From Heliopora coerulea (lineage: Eukaryota > Cnidaria > Anthozoa > Scleralcyonacea > Helioporidae), in NCBI GenBank assembly GCA_030142905.1, contig JASJOG010000075.1, positions 1,008,501-1,072,500 of the forward strand: a DNA stretch of 64,000 bases, given 5' to 3'. The translations under genes and the position numbers were made by a program. The notes under the pieces were generated by a model. That model did no database searches and was not told the origin of the DNA. It saw only the letters and a program-made list of their open reading frames with translations. Every line of letters starts with the position of its first letter. Within the stretch, counting starts at the first letter, position 1. Shown here piece by piece: positions 40,426-51,984 of this stretch.

Positions 40426-40875
40426 TTAAGGCAAGATTAAAGGAGCCGAATGAATACTAATCCTAATGAAACTCGGTTTTACAAGCAGTCGATGAAGAAC
40501 AGAATTACTTAACTCACAATCAAGTATTAACAAATGTTTCTTAATACCCAATACCAATATCCTACCTTTACAAACTCTCGACAAGACATCTATTTCATTT
40601 TTAGTCAATCTACAATCAACCTTATATACATAAACAGTAGCATAGTTCAAATAATCATGTTTGTACATAAATGTTCTCATCATCTTCAAATACATCTCTT
40701 TGTGATGATTAAAGCTTTCGAAAGGAACCTTCCCAAAAGCATCAGCTATCCTGGTATTTTCACAGCAAAATTTCAGACGACTGCACTTATTAATTAAATT
40801 TCCCGAATATTCATAATTTCTCTTATGAACTACGGTCTTTTGACTTTCTTCCCATTTCACCCTCGTCTGAATCAC
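40426..40875 (-). CDS. Hypothetical Polinton protein
   Basis: A 149-codon open frame with CCENTRIADAFGKVPFESF, YKHDYLNYATVYVYK and RILVLGIKKHLLILDCEL. Mixed charge, no membrane span, no recognised domain. It lies between two other minus-strand unknowns and may form a cargo operon-like cluster with them. Confidence 0.45.
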   Translation of the reverse strand: MIQTRVKWEESQKTVVHKRNYEYSGNLINKCSRLKFCCENTRIADAFGKVPFESFNHHKEMYLKMMRTFMYKHDYLNYATVYVYKVDCRLTKNEIDVLSRVCKGRILVLGIKKHLLILDCELSNSVLHRLLVKPSFIRISIHSAPLILP

Positions 40876-40939
40876 AAATTACCAACAGCTGCAAAATAGA
40901 ACTACCACAACTTGAAATTAACGGGTGTTGCTGGCATTG

Positions 40940-41257
40940 TTACAGACGGACTTTCGAATTTGTTGTACAGCTCACTATCCTGGCATCGTTCAATTTTGTC
41001 CTCTTTAAAGAATGATATGGAAAGAATTCCCGATCCAACTGCTTGTTCGACAAAGATGATTCCCCCTTCTCCTCCTCCTCCACATAACATTGATGCCAAT
41101 GCGTTGCATTCGCTGGATCCATTTCAACATTGCTCTTCATATCTGCCGTCATTTCCGGTATTAGGGGTCGATAACAACTGGAGAATTTCATCTGCAATAA
41201 ATTCTGCATTGTTATCTTTTCATAGTCACTGTCATCTTCCTGTTCATACACAAACAC
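40940..41257 (-). CDS. Hypothetical Polinton protein
   Basis: A 105-codon frame with an acidic start (YEQEDDSDYEKI), SCYRPLIPEM and an acidic EEEEKGESS stretch. The plus strand of the same segment is also open (40,912-41,268), but the minus frame keeps the direction of neighbours. It may be a shifted continuation of the gene upstream. Unknown. Confidence 0.35.
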   Translation of the reverse strand: MFVYEQEDDSDYEKITMQNLLQMKFSSCYRPLIPEMTADMKSNVEMDPANATHWHQCYVEEEEKGESSLSNKQLDREFFPYHSLKRTKLNDARIVSCTTNSKVRL

Positions 41258-42075
41258 TCAGCAATTAAACAATCATCGAACTCGTATTCAAATTTTATAA
41301 CTTGCTGAATGTCAACAGAAGACTGAACATCAAATAACTCAGTAATAGACTTCATAGTACTGTCATTTCTGCATCTAATGTGATCGTTCATTAAAAATAA
41401 TAGTTCATATGCTAAATTTTCTTCGAACGTTTTTGCAAACAAAAAAAGCTCGACAGTCGTTCTCGAGTAATAAGGCAAATTAATATAATAAGTTAATCCA
41501 AGCCCTTTATCAATTCCCTCTTTGTGAACTATAAAGTGATACAAACAAACAGCAAACGAATCCATTCCAATGTAGTAAAAATTCCGAGTTTCAGGAATTG
41601 GTGAAAAAGTCAGCAAAAGCGTCCATACAAGGTTCCTTTGTCCCTCTGGCCTCCGAAGAAATATGTACTTTCCAGCAAGACTGTTCAGATACTGAATTCT
41701 GTTGCTTTTAGTCATGTATAAATAGCAAGTCATATCGTTACGATTTTTAAAATCAATGACTTGACGAGCATCATCTTTCGAATACATATCCACCACCACA
41801 GACGAAAATACATAAAAATGATTCTTGATACCGTCAATACCAAGAGATATAAACTCATTGAACAACCTGTGATGCCCACAATCAAATTTCTTTGAAGTAC
41901 AATTCATTTTTTTCCAATTTCCAACAAAAATATTATGAATATAACAAATGCTATAACAGCATGCAGCTTTTTTTATCCTTTTTTCCAAAACAAACATGCA
42001 TCTCATTAGTAGGCTATGCACGACAAGTGGAATCCCCTCTGACAAATGATTCACAAAAGCCGGAAAAACATGCAT
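41212..42075 (-). CDS. Hypothetical Polinton protein, 287 codons
   Basis: One of the longest unbroken frames of the element. The first 30-40 codons lie in a 74-bp tandem repeat, so the true start may be further in, for example at MNCTSKKFDCGHHRLFNEF (about 41,907). The body is globular with IFLRRPEGQRNLVWTLLLTF, YYIGMDSFAVCLYHF and VELFLFAKTFEENLAYELLF. No membrane span or known motif. It heads the 39.5-42.1 kb minus-strand group of unknown genes. Confidence 0.5.
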   Translation of the reverse strand: MHVFPAFVNHLSEGIPLVVHSLLMRCMFVLEKRIKKAACCYSICYIHNIFVGNWKKMNCTSKKFDCGHHRLFNEFISLGIDGIKNHFYVFSSVVVDMYSKDDARQVIDFKNRNDMTCYLYMTKSNRIQYLNSLAGKYIFLRRPEGQRNLVWTLLLTFSPIPETRNFYYIGMDSFAVCLYHFIVHKEGIDKGLGLTYYINLPYYSRTTVELFLFAKTFEENLAYELLFLMNDHIRCRNDSTMKSITELFDVQSSVDIQQVIKFEYEFDDCLIAECLCMNRKMTVTMKR

Positions 42076-42190
42076 CTCATCAGTGAGCTATGCATGACAA
42101 GCGGAATCCCCTCTGACAAATGATTCACAAAAGCCGGAAACATGCGCATCTCGTCAGTAAGCTACCCTTGACAAACGTAATCCCATTTAA
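41993..42190. repeat. 74-bp tandem repeat, about 2.7 copies
   Basis: Units start at 41,993, 42,067 and 42,139, each opening AACATGC and containing GACAAATGATTCACAAAAGC in the first two. The repeat overlaps the start of the 42,075 frame. Confidence 0.85.
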
Positions 42191-42340
42191 TTTAAAACTC
42201 TTTTATTTAAGCTCATTCAAACTCTATAAAAATACAGCAACCTCTTCAATTTTTTTCAAGTTAGATAGAAAACAAATGTCCTCTCATTGCAATCAAGAAA
42301 ATGAAAAAAAAAAGAATAATCATCATAAAAGCAACAGTAT

Positions 42341-42573
42341 TTAACTGTATGCTTGAAAAAGATTTATGCATGTACTCATCTCCCAATCTAAAAGACTCAG
42401 TGACCATACAAAAAACACTGAGGATTTGTGAACATTGCAGAAGCATCGCATTCCAGATAGTGGGAAACATCGGAAAACCTCTAGTATTCGATAAACAAAC
42501 AAAAACGTTGACCGATAAAATTGATACGCCATCTCAAACTGAAAAAAGAAAATCATGTTGTACTTTACTTTAG
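42341..42573 (+). CDS. Small plus-strand frame, hypothetical
   Basis: A 78-91-codon frame with CMLEKDLCMYSSPNLKDS and RICEHCRSIAFQIVG just before the membrane-protein gene. A CxxC pair (CEHC) is present, but no domain is recognised. The opposite strand is also partly open. Weak support. Confidence 0.25.
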
Positions 42574-42588
42574 AAAAAAAAGAAAAAA

Positions 42589-43089
42589 ATGCCACCATAC
42601 ATCGTTTTGTTGATCTTTATAAATCAAGTCAACAGATTTGAGCATAAAACAGCAGAGCCACCAACAACAAAAGGCAACTGCAATGGCTGGGATACCAAAT
42701 ACCCGAAGGATCAAATTGTCCTAGCACATATTACAGAACAAGAATCAACAACAGATTTAACTTAATATGCTGCATTCCTCAACCTGATTGTCCTCCCAGT
42801 CTCGTTTCTGAAACGCCTCAAGATCCTGACAAAGAATGCGATGGAACTTTAGAAATCAGTTGTGAAGAACCTACAAAGGAATCTCCAAAACAGACTACAA
42901 GAAGACCAGAATCAAGTTCAACATCAAGAACATTCCCTAACATACATATCAAAGAGGCAACAAAACCATGGATGATTTACGTCATGATTGGATGCAGTTT
43001 AACAATATTCTTATTTGCAGCATGTGCTGGAACATCAGAAACAATAATCTATACACGTAAAATGCTTAGACGAAGACATAAAGTTTGAA
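42589..43089 (+). pseudogene. Type I membrane glycoprotein-like cargo gene
   Basis: The ATG at 42,589 opens with a hydrophobic signal-like stretch (PPYIVLLIFINQVN). A Cys-rich region follows, broken by a frameshift at about 42,712: CNGWDTKYP, then CCIPQPDCPP and CDGTLEISCEE. Next is a Ser/Thr/Pro-rich stalk (QTTRRPESSSTSR), a single membrane span (WMIYVMIGCSLTIFLFAACAG) and a basic tail (RKMLRRRHKV) ending at 43,089. The Cys pattern and layout recall small receptors such as TNF-receptor-like proteins, but the match is not strong. It could be a captured host receptor gene or a virion surface protein. Confidence 0.5.
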
Positions 43090-43356
43090 AAACCAATCAT
43101 AAGTTGTCTTTTCCAATCATTGTTTCTTCAAAAACATCTCAGCTTTTTTATTTGTGATGTAATTTTGCAGTAATTTTCCTTACCATGAACCTGTCATCCC
43201 TCTCACATAGTGTATGTGTGTATGATAACAACAGAATAATAAAGTTTTTTTTTTTTTTATTTTATTGCTGTCATTGCAAATAATATTTGCCATAATTCCA
43301 ATATATTTCTTTTCCTGGTTTTATTCTTTTCAATGCAAACCCAAAAGGCGTAAATT

Positions 43357-45375
43357 TAGAAGAAGAAGAATTGTTTATTAGCCAAACACACATTGCAGTC
43401 TTTACAACTGAATTACGTGTGCGCAAGATTTACAATTTAAAAAATATATAAAATACAGAGTAACTTATTTATATCTACAACTATTCCTCATAGTAGAAAC
43501 GATTGCTCAACCATCTACATACTATGGTTAATAATAAACAATTTCTTAAGTCGATCTGTTTTGCAAACCAGAGTATTAAAATGTCTCGTATTTCTTAAAA
43601 GTTTGTTGTGGTTTGACGTGGGTGGTAGAAGTCCTGCTAGCTTGTGGTTTTTATCATTAACAATATCATTGAACAGTTTTTTAGACAATAGTTCACATCT
43701 AGAGTATAATGTAGTAATATCTACTTTCACTAATGCTTCTCTATATTTCAAATCAGGGAAGATGATTCGCATGGCACGCTTTTGAATGCACTCAATTTCG
43801 TCAGACAGGTATTTGGGAAGACTATGGTGAAACAGATGGCATGAATATTCTAAGGTTGTTCTAGTTACATTGCAACAAAATAAGATAAGATCTTTATCAT
43901 TGATTCCTACTCTTTTAAGCTGCATTAAGAGGTATAAATGCTTGGAAGCTTTGGTAATAATAGCTTCTATATGGTCGTTCCATTTAAAGTCATTCCTTAT
44001 TGTTATGCCGAGAATTGTAGCAGGGAATACTCTCAAAATTTATTCCATATACTTGTAATGGCACATAGGACGGAGATAATCTCTTAAAACATGTCATTAT
44101 TTCTTTAAACTTGGATGGTTTTAATTGGATTCGATTTTCCTGGGACCAGTTGTTAATGTGGTTGATGGCTTCTTGTAGGTAACTTGGTTTTGGTGGTGAG
44201 ACAAACTCTGAAACCGTCACATCGTCAGCAAATTTCCACATGAACAAGGACTCTCCTGAGGGTTTGAGGTTGTTGATCATCACAAGAAATAACCAAGGGC
44301 TAAGTTGTGTGCCTTGTGCGACTCCCGCAGGAACAAGTCAGTCAGAATAGCAATTCCCATTTAACTTAACATGCTGTTGCATATTTTGCAAGAAATCAAT
44401 AATCCAGTTAACAATGGTTGGTTTAATCCCTAGGCTAAACAGTTTAGAAATCAATATATGGTGGTCAACCAAGTCAAAGGCTTTCTTGAAGTTGAGAAGT
44501 GCGGTTCTTATTGTTGTACCAGTTCCATCAGTAGCATGCAACCAACGATGTAACATGGAAATAAGAGCAAACGTTGTTGAAGAGTGAGGTATAAAACCAT
44601 ACTGGCAGGGATTGAGACAAGATAACATGACTGGTTTCACAGACTTTTTGATTACAAAACCTTCAGCAATTTTCGATAGAATTGATGTTAGGGATATTGG
44701 CCGTAGATCGTGATTATAATCAGAGATGGTAGTAGCTTTGGACAAGGACACAACGTCCGCGAGCTTCCATACACGAGGGACCTTACATTCTAAAAAAGAG
44801 GTGTTAAGAATGTCAGTAATTGGTTCTGCCAAGATGTCTGCAAATTCCTTGAGAACCCAGTTGGGTAGATCATCAGGTCCACCAGCACGGAAGGTATTAA
44901 CCACTCAAAGTTTCTTTGCGACAGCTAGCTCAGTAACGGATATTGGCTCGTCTTCCTCTATTGCCACTTTTACACTATTGGTCAAAGGCAAATAACCCTT
45001 CATAATATTAATAAACACTTGATTAATGTTCTCAGCAAGAGCTTTCTCTTCGCATACAAGATTGGGGTGTTAACGCAACTTTAGATTCTTTCTTGTAGAC
45101 TTAACAGTCCCACAGAGTTGTTTTACATCTCTGCACCAATTACAGGGTTTAGAATCACGTAGATCTTTGACTTTATTTTAGTAGTAAGCTTTGCGACAGT
45201 GTTTCCTTTCATGATTAACTTTATTCCTTAGGATCTTAAAGAGGGACTCGTTTTTAGCGGCAAAGGCCTTTTGTTCGCAGGCAATAAGAGATTTTAGTTG
45301 TTTAGTTAGCCAAGGTCAATCCGTCTCCTGAACTTTAACAGATTTTTCAGGCATGATGGTATTCAGTCCAAAATT
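43357..45375 (-). mobile_element. CR1/L2-like LINE inserted in the Polinton
   Basis: A 5'-truncated LINE runs on the minus strand from about 45,375 to a (TTC)n tail at 43,357-43,371. It carries RT sequence only and no full endonuclease. Similar AAATTTA/AAATTAA strings at both ends may be the target duplication. It interrupts non-essential space between the membrane-protein gene and the polymerase block. Confidence 0.85.
43515..45360 (-). pseudogene. LINE reverse transcriptase, broken
   Basis: Frames in order: about 45,360-44,920 pre-RT linker with several stops; 44,904-44,338 RT start (AGGPDDLPNWVLKEF, RPISLTSILSKI, ALLNFKKAFDLVDHHIL, motif A region); 44,283-43,990 motif C region (LFMWKFADDVTVSE); 44,036-43,515 thumb and tail (LGITIRNDFKWNDHIE, CIQKRAMRIIFP). 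Domain order is normal for CR1/L2. Motif B between 44,338 and 44,283 survives as GVAQGTQLSPWLF-like sequence in another frame. Confidence 0.85.
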
Positions 45376-45378
45376 AAA

Positions 45379-45612
45379 TCATCCCAGAATATTTTTCATT
45401 ACCATATTTTGCTTCCCAGGTCTCCTCGCATGCTTAGCATACCTAACAGTGCTGTCCTTACTCAAATTAGCATTAATGCAACAGGCTTTCCTTTTGTCAC
45501 TATCACAATAAGCATAAGGAGCATGTTTACCTTTGCCGTAATATTTATCTAATTTATGACTTCTTATTCTACCTCCGGTATATTTTCCTATTTTTTCACC
45601 CCTTTTAATCAT
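45379..45612 (-). CDS. Hypothetical Polinton protein
   Basis: A 77-codon basic frame with GGRIRSHKLDKYYGKGKHAP and a Cys-Cys pair, close to the LINE insertion point, which may have cut off its end. Unknown. Confidence 0.3.
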   Translation of the reverse strand: MIKRGEKIGKYTGGRIRSHKLDKYYGKGKHAPYAYCDSDKRKACCINANLSKDSTVRYAKHARRPGKQNMVMKNILG

Positions 45613-45850
45613 TTTTCATCCAGCAAATAAACTGAATCTGGCGTTGGGAATATCAGATTTCTTCACTTGCAAATTATCTTGCTGTTGCAAAAGCACCCAG
45701 CATTTCTTGTCCTTTTCGTCCTATTCTTGCAAGGGCCTCCTTTTACTTTATCTGCCTTGCATCTCACACTAATAACTTGAGGCAGATGATTCCTAACCAT
45801 TTATTCTGCAATATAAAGGGAGGAATGAGGGGGGGAAAGAAAAAAGCATA

Positions 45851-46324
45851 TCAAATGTAAACCTTAACACCCAAATAATCTTTCAAATTTCTTATAAAAT
45901 CAATTATTGCATTTATATGCAAAACAACCAAGGGCGAAACCATTTTATAACAAGTCAAAAATGCATTCTTTTGTTTTTCCAATTCATCTGCACGATATTT
46001 AAAAATATGACTAGGATCCCCATCAACCGTGGCAAAATGATAAATCGCTTCTTGAAACAGAACTTGAAGAAAAGGACAACATTCATCATCATCTTCAAAA
46101 CTACCAGCCAACACATCTTTATTACTATAACAGCATTAGAAGAGCCCATGGTCATCTGCCAAAACAACAAAATATCTTGTTGGTGCACAATAATAACGAA
46201 TCTCGATAAAACAACTCACACAGAAGATCAAGATCAAACAGACGGCATTCGGGCAAGCATCGAACTCGAATTCGACGATCAAGAAATAACTACAGAACAA
46301 ACATCCTTGCATTGTGGCTGTCAT
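45851..46324 (-). pseudogene. Hypothetical Polinton protein, divergent to PolB
   Basis: One frame of 158 codons with a TAA at 46,136. N-terminal half hydrophobic and Cys-rich; C-terminal half acidic then helical (SFEDDDECCPFLQVLF, VDGDPSHIFKYRADELEKQ). It is read away from the polymerase block, so both may share a promoter region near 46,330. No known domain. Confidence 0.4.
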
Positions 46325-46338
46325 CTTCCATTGGGAAA

Positions 46339-49300
46339 ATGATTAACAAGCTTTTTAAGAAGGACAACAAGATGACAACAATGACCACACCGCCAGAACA
46401 AATGAAGTTTTCCAAAGATGAAATAGAAAAAATCGTAAGTTACATCCCTTACAGTGAACAGATACAAAATGACTCCGAAATTTCCAACAAAGAAATCTGG
46501 CATGTCGGTTCTGAAACAATGAAACAACTAGGCATTGTTTCAGAAATATTCAATTACCGAATAAACTTGCCAAATGAGATGAGAAAATGATGGCATTCCA
46601 GAAAATGTAAAATTATAAGATGTTTTGAAAAGATTTCTCGACTGGTTAACAGAAAAAGCAAAATCGACTGTCAAAAACAAAACAGCCCACATGAGACTCT
46701 TCTTCGATAAATTTCCAACAAGAGAATTCACAACTGCAACCATTTTAAAAGAAGGTCTAACATCCGATCAATTATATGAAATACTTAACGACCACTTACA
46801 AAGCAACGCTTCCAAATTGCTAGGAGACTGGACAGGAACAATGGTCGTATCGAGAGTAATCCCCCGACTGCCAAAAACAAACAAGAATAAGCCCCGCAAC
46901 AAACAAATGACATTTGTGACATAACAATAAACCTACCCAACAAAAAACTATCTGGATCAGGAAAAGTTGAACTTTCAAACGAGAAAAATATAAAAAACAC
47001 TATAAAAGATCTCAGAATCAAAACCATAGAAGTCCAATAGAACTGCTTTGCTGTCACAGTTCTGGCCGCTATGAAACTATCAAACAACTCACAAGAAGGA
47101 AACATATTCTTACCAGATCAAGATCAAGCAAATTTTTCAAAATTATTAGCAACTCCATTAAATGGAATTCAGCAAATTTCACTAGACAAATATGAAAATA
47201 AGAAAGAATGCCAAAATTTCGAGAAATTACACGAGATTTATTTAAAACCAAAAGGATTCGATCTATGTGTTTTCAATGATCAAGACAATTCACCAACATT
47301 CAATTCACGATTAAACAACAAATTGAATGACAACACCATCATCCTCAGAGCATACAACAACCACTACGGCATCATCCAAGACCTGGGGAAATATTTGTTC
47401 AGCAGAAAAACAAACTTTAGTCAAAAATGCATGAAAACAGTGAAAGGCATTTTGAACCACATTTGTTTGACCAAATCCCTTTGCATAAAATATTATTCAA
47501 ATTGCAAATCATCCAATTGCTCATAATACAACTCCACCAAATGCCCTCCATGCTATATTTATTTTTACAGCCAAACATGCCTATCCGAACATTATTGCAA
47601 GAAACACTCATCCCCTCAAGGAAACAAGCTGTCAATCTGTCAGCTTTTCAAATATTGCAACGATTACAATTCAATAGTCAGACGTTTTTCTTTCACCAAC
47701 AATAAAGAATAAAAAAGAAATCACTGTTGCACAAAAACGTACTGCAAAACTTGCAAAAAGATTAGAGAAACACGACACAATTGTTTGATTCCCATTCCTC
47801 AAAAAACGAACAAATCTGACAAAACAGAAATATACGTATACGATTTTGAAACAAAGACCAACTATGAACAAAACGGAATACTTGTTCCGTAGTAATGCAT
47901 TGTTCACAAATTTTGCAACACATGTTCAAACGAAATATTCAACAATCTGACAACATCTCCTTCAAAATGCTGTGGAGAAAGATGTCACAAATTTTCTGGA
48001 AACAATTGTCTTCAAACATTTACCAATTATTTCATTCAAAAGTCAAAACAAAACTGCAAAAGCAGATGGTTCGCCCACAACAGTGGTAAGTTTGACTTAT
48101 TTTTGCTGAAAAAATTAGTATGCAATCACAATTTGAACCCAAAATGCATAACCGACAAACAAACTCATCAGCATAAAATTAGGAAACTGTCAAATCCTAC
48201 ACAGCATGTTATTTTTCAGATGTTCATTAAAAAAAAAACAAACATGCTGGGAATGCATGACAAAGAAAAAGGTTTCCATCCTTACAAATTCACAGACATC
48301 TCATACGTCGGAACCATGATACCAGAACATTTTTTTGACCTTGAAAACATGAAAGAAACAGACCACCAAAAATTAAAAAAATGGTATGCCGAAAAACAAG
48401 AACAAACTTACTACTTCGAACAAGGACTTTTCAAACACTGTTCAAACGATGTGGATGTTTTAAGAAAATCCTTATTGAAAATGAACTCAATTATCAAAAA
48501 CACCACAGGAATCAAATAACCACCTTATCGTCTCTATCACTTGTCGTCTTTCTTCAAAATTTCACAAAAGAGGATTCATTACCCATAATGCCAATAACAG
48601 GTTATCCAAACATCTCGAAAAAGAACAACAAACCACAAAGCATCACGGCAATGTTATGGCTAAATGACCTAAGCAAAACCATCCAAGAGGGGAAATGAAA
48701 ATAGGGCAGTTTTCCATAGATGGCTACGATCCAAACACTCAAACAGCATACAAATTCAACGGATGCTTTTACCATGGATGCAAAACATGTTTCAAACCCC
48801 AATCTTTCAATCCTGTTTACAGAAAAACATTCAGCCTACTGGAAAATGAAACAAACCAAAGAGAAAAACACATACACCTCATATGTCGAAATTTAATCGT
48901 TATGAAAGAATGCAAATTTTTAAAACAACTAAAAGAAAAGAAAACAAACCTCAAACAAGAAATTGAAAAACAACCTCATTTACAAGAAACTTTCCAAATA
49001 AACATGCGTGATGCTCTTTACGGAGGATGAACATCACCGATTAATTTGTTCAAAGACATTTTCAGCAAAAAGGAATCTAAAATATTCTACGTTGATTTCA
49101 ATTCCCTATATCCTTTCATACAACACAAAAATGATTTTCCCATTAACCATCCCAAATCAATTACTAACAACAAACAATGCTTAGAACAACTAATCAAATT
49201 AACAAACCCAGGATCTTCAGATAAAGACGGAATGGGTTTTGCAAAATGCACAATTCTACCCCCAAGAAAACTATTCATTCCCACTCTGCCATTCAGACTA

Positions 49301-50085
49301 AACGGAAAGTTATTATTTCCTCTTTGCACCGAATGCTCAAAACAAATGCAAACACGAAGACCGACAAAGGTCAATAAACATGGTACATAAGCAAAATCCG
49401 TCAAGCAGTCAAAGACGGTTACAAAATACATGTCACACAGCTTTTAATCTACTCCCAACAAGAAAAAATATTCGAAAATTTCATTGCAAAATTTTACACC
49501 CTGAAACAAAAATACTCAGGAATACCAGAAAACATCAAAAACAAAGACAAATTTGCAGAAGAATTATCCAATTATATCATCAACAAATTTGGTATCAAAA
49601 TAAGTCCTTCAGAAATCCACCCTGAAAGAAACAATGGAATGAGAGCAGTCATGAAACTCATATTAAACTCCCTATGGGGAAAATTTTGTCAAAGAGATAG
49701 CACCACAACTACATTATTTATAAAAGATGCAGAAGAGTTGTGGACCACATTGTCAGACAAACAATACCAATACATTTACATAAACAAATTGGATTCAGGA
49801 ACAATGAGATTAACGTGCAAAACAAAACCATCATACGTCAATCCAAACAAATTCACTTCCTTAGCAATAGCTTGTCATGTCACATGTTTTGTAAGATTAG
49901 AATTGCTGAACAAATTACGACAATTACCAGATGATTCAATACTATACTTCGACACCGATTCAATAATATATTACTCAGTAAATGGCAAAAAGCTAATAGA
50001 AGAAGGTTCAAAACTAGGCAAAATGGTTTCGGAATTACAAGAAAACGAACACATCACATCTTTGTTCAACCAGTTTGAAAAGTAA
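46339..50085 (+). pseudogene. polB: Protein-primed B-family DNA polymerase of Polinton
   Basis: Pieces in order: N-terminal region 46,339-46,924; 46,930-47,520 with TAG at 47,038; a Cys/His-rich insert 47,520-47,780 with TAA codons; exonuclease start YVYDFETKTNYE (about 47,830) followed by TAG-TAA; FAHNSGKFDLFLL (Exo II) near 48,075; 48,103-48,519 Exo III region; 48,695-49,030; motif A YVDFNSLYPFIQ (about 49,095); motif B KLILNSLWGKFCQ (about 49,660); motif C YFDTDSIIYY (about 49,950). The order matches protein-primed viral PolB. All three polymerase motifs are intact, but five or more stops and several frameshifts inactivate it. It copies the element DNA from a terminal protein. Confidence 0.88.
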
Positions 50086-50379
50086 CACCTACACCACAAA
50101 CCTTCAAAATGAAATAACTTATGTAAAGGGATTCCAAATGGAGAAAAAAACAAACAGAAAATGAAACAGATCAAATTTCTGCCAACACGTTATACCAAAC
50201 ACCCACAAACAAAAAACAAAACTTAAAACAAATCATCAGAAATAAAACTACAACAGTCACCTCTAAACTAGACATAAAACAGAAATCTTTCAAAACGTTC
50301 ACTTTCACTTTCGACAAACAATCAATGATAATGATTTCAAAACCTACCCTTGGGGCTATTAATATTAAATTCAGCATAC

Positions 50380-51031
50380 TTTTTTTTTATTTTTTTCCAG
50401 ATCAAAAAATGTTCCATCCCATTCAACTTCCCATTTTTCATGCTTCTAAGCAGTCCTTCACAATCAGGAAAAACAACATAGATCACAAAACTAATCCAAA
50501 ATTTTTCAGAAATAAACAAAACACCCTTAAAAAGCATTCTGTACTTTCATGCTTCAAATGATCCTGAAATTTTCGCAGAATTTTTACAAAAATTCAGCAA
50601 ATCACACCATCTGGACGAAAACAATCCAATCCAATCTTTGGTGATATTCGACGACCTCATGTTCCTACTGACAGGCAAAGCATCAAGTACTATATTTCTC
50701 AACGATCTGGCATTAAAAAGATGTCATCCCAAAAGGAATCAACATCATCTTTGTTTGTCAAGATCTCATGTACACTTCCAAGAAACTAAGAATGCTGTTC
50801 AGCAATAGCAATTACGTCATATTGTTCCCAAACAATTCAGACAAAAGAAATGCAAAACACATTTTGAGGAACAGAGGTTGGACTGGAAAACAAGCAGAAA
50901 ATATTTTAAAAGAAGCATTTGCAAGCAAAAATTACCCTTACCTAATCCTAGACAATTCCCGAAACTGTCCCGAAAATATTCGAATAAGACAAGGAATATT
51001 CCCAGACAAAAATATGAATATATACAAATAA
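50380..51031 (+). pseudogene. FtsK/A32-type genome-packaging ATPase of Polinton
   Basis: The frame has a hydrophobic strand, then Walker A SPSQSGKTT at about 50,452-50,478, directly followed by a TAG codon, and Walker B SLVIFDDLMF at about 50,634-50,663. A +1 shift near 50,745 leads to the C-terminal frame 50,768-51,031 with LMYTSKKLRMLFSNSNYVIL and YPYLILDNS, typical of Polinton and adintovirus packaging ATPases. Located just after the polymerase on the same strand. It would pump DNA into capsids. One stop and one shift break it. Confidence 0.8.
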
Positions 51032-51094
51032 ACAAATAAATTAAACAAATGCAAAAAAAGAAGTTGTTCGTATTTTTTTTTCTTCTCCAAATAC

Positions 51095-51835
51095 TTAATT
51101 TCTAGGAGGCTCAACACACTTCTGATCACAACACACCACTGACCTATTTCTCAAATAACAACATTGCCTCATCTCAAAATATTTAAAATAACAATGCTTG
51201 AAAAAAGTCAAATCAAAATAACCATACAATTCATTTTCATTATCCCTTATTGACCTATATTTAACTTTTGTTTTTAACCATTCTCTTAAACATTCATCTG
51301 AAAAAGTGCAAAAATACAAAGCAAACCAACCACACGTAGTGTACCTCATATGCTGAATTCTCCACCCAATACCGTTGACAACAGACATTTTACAATTGCA
51401 AATATTCCATTTTCCACTAGAAACATTAAAATTATTATGATCCCCACAACGTTTTTGAAAAAACAAACTTATGTTGTCCATAATAGCAGTTGAACAGACA
51501 AACGAAGCACCCCAAGAATCCAAAATCTCGTATTCATAAATTTTACAAATACTTTCTTTCAAATAATCATCTTCAAAACTCTTTTTACGAAGAATGCATA
51601 AAACCCAATGTTCACCAGGTTTCGAGGAAGGATGAGTATTCCAAATCCACTTTAATTGTCCAGGTTCATTATCAACCTCAGGATGAATATCCCCAGTAAA
51701 AACACCAACAACATTTCCTTTGACATTTTGTCATGTCCCAACATGACGGTTGTCAGAGGGACCCTTCTGAATGTGTACTTTGATACAAAATCTCCTTCTC
51801 TACCAATACCACAAGCCATCACAACGTCCTTTCTA
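51095..51835 (-). pseudogene. Adenain-type cysteine protease of Polinton
   Basis: Catalytic signs in order: His in SKPGEHWVLCIL (about 51,610), Asp in YEYEILDSWGAS (about 51,525), Gln in RIQHMRYTTCGW and Cys in TTCGWFALYF (about 51,335). The H-D-Q-C order is that of adenovirus maturation protease. The N-terminal part (ATG at about 51,820, MACGIGREGDFVSKYTF) is in another frame, so one frameshift lies near 51,720. The protease would cut capsid precursors; Gly-rich candidate sites exist in the small basic proteins. Confidence 0.85.
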
Positions 51836-51984
51836 TTTTTTTTTTCTTCTATATATCAATTCAAACACAACACTGCTCATCAAATTAAATCACCATTGTT
51901 ATAAAACCTCGAACTCACACATCAATCGTTAAAAAATTAATATGCATACAGATTAATAAATTATTAATGAATACTATCACTTAT

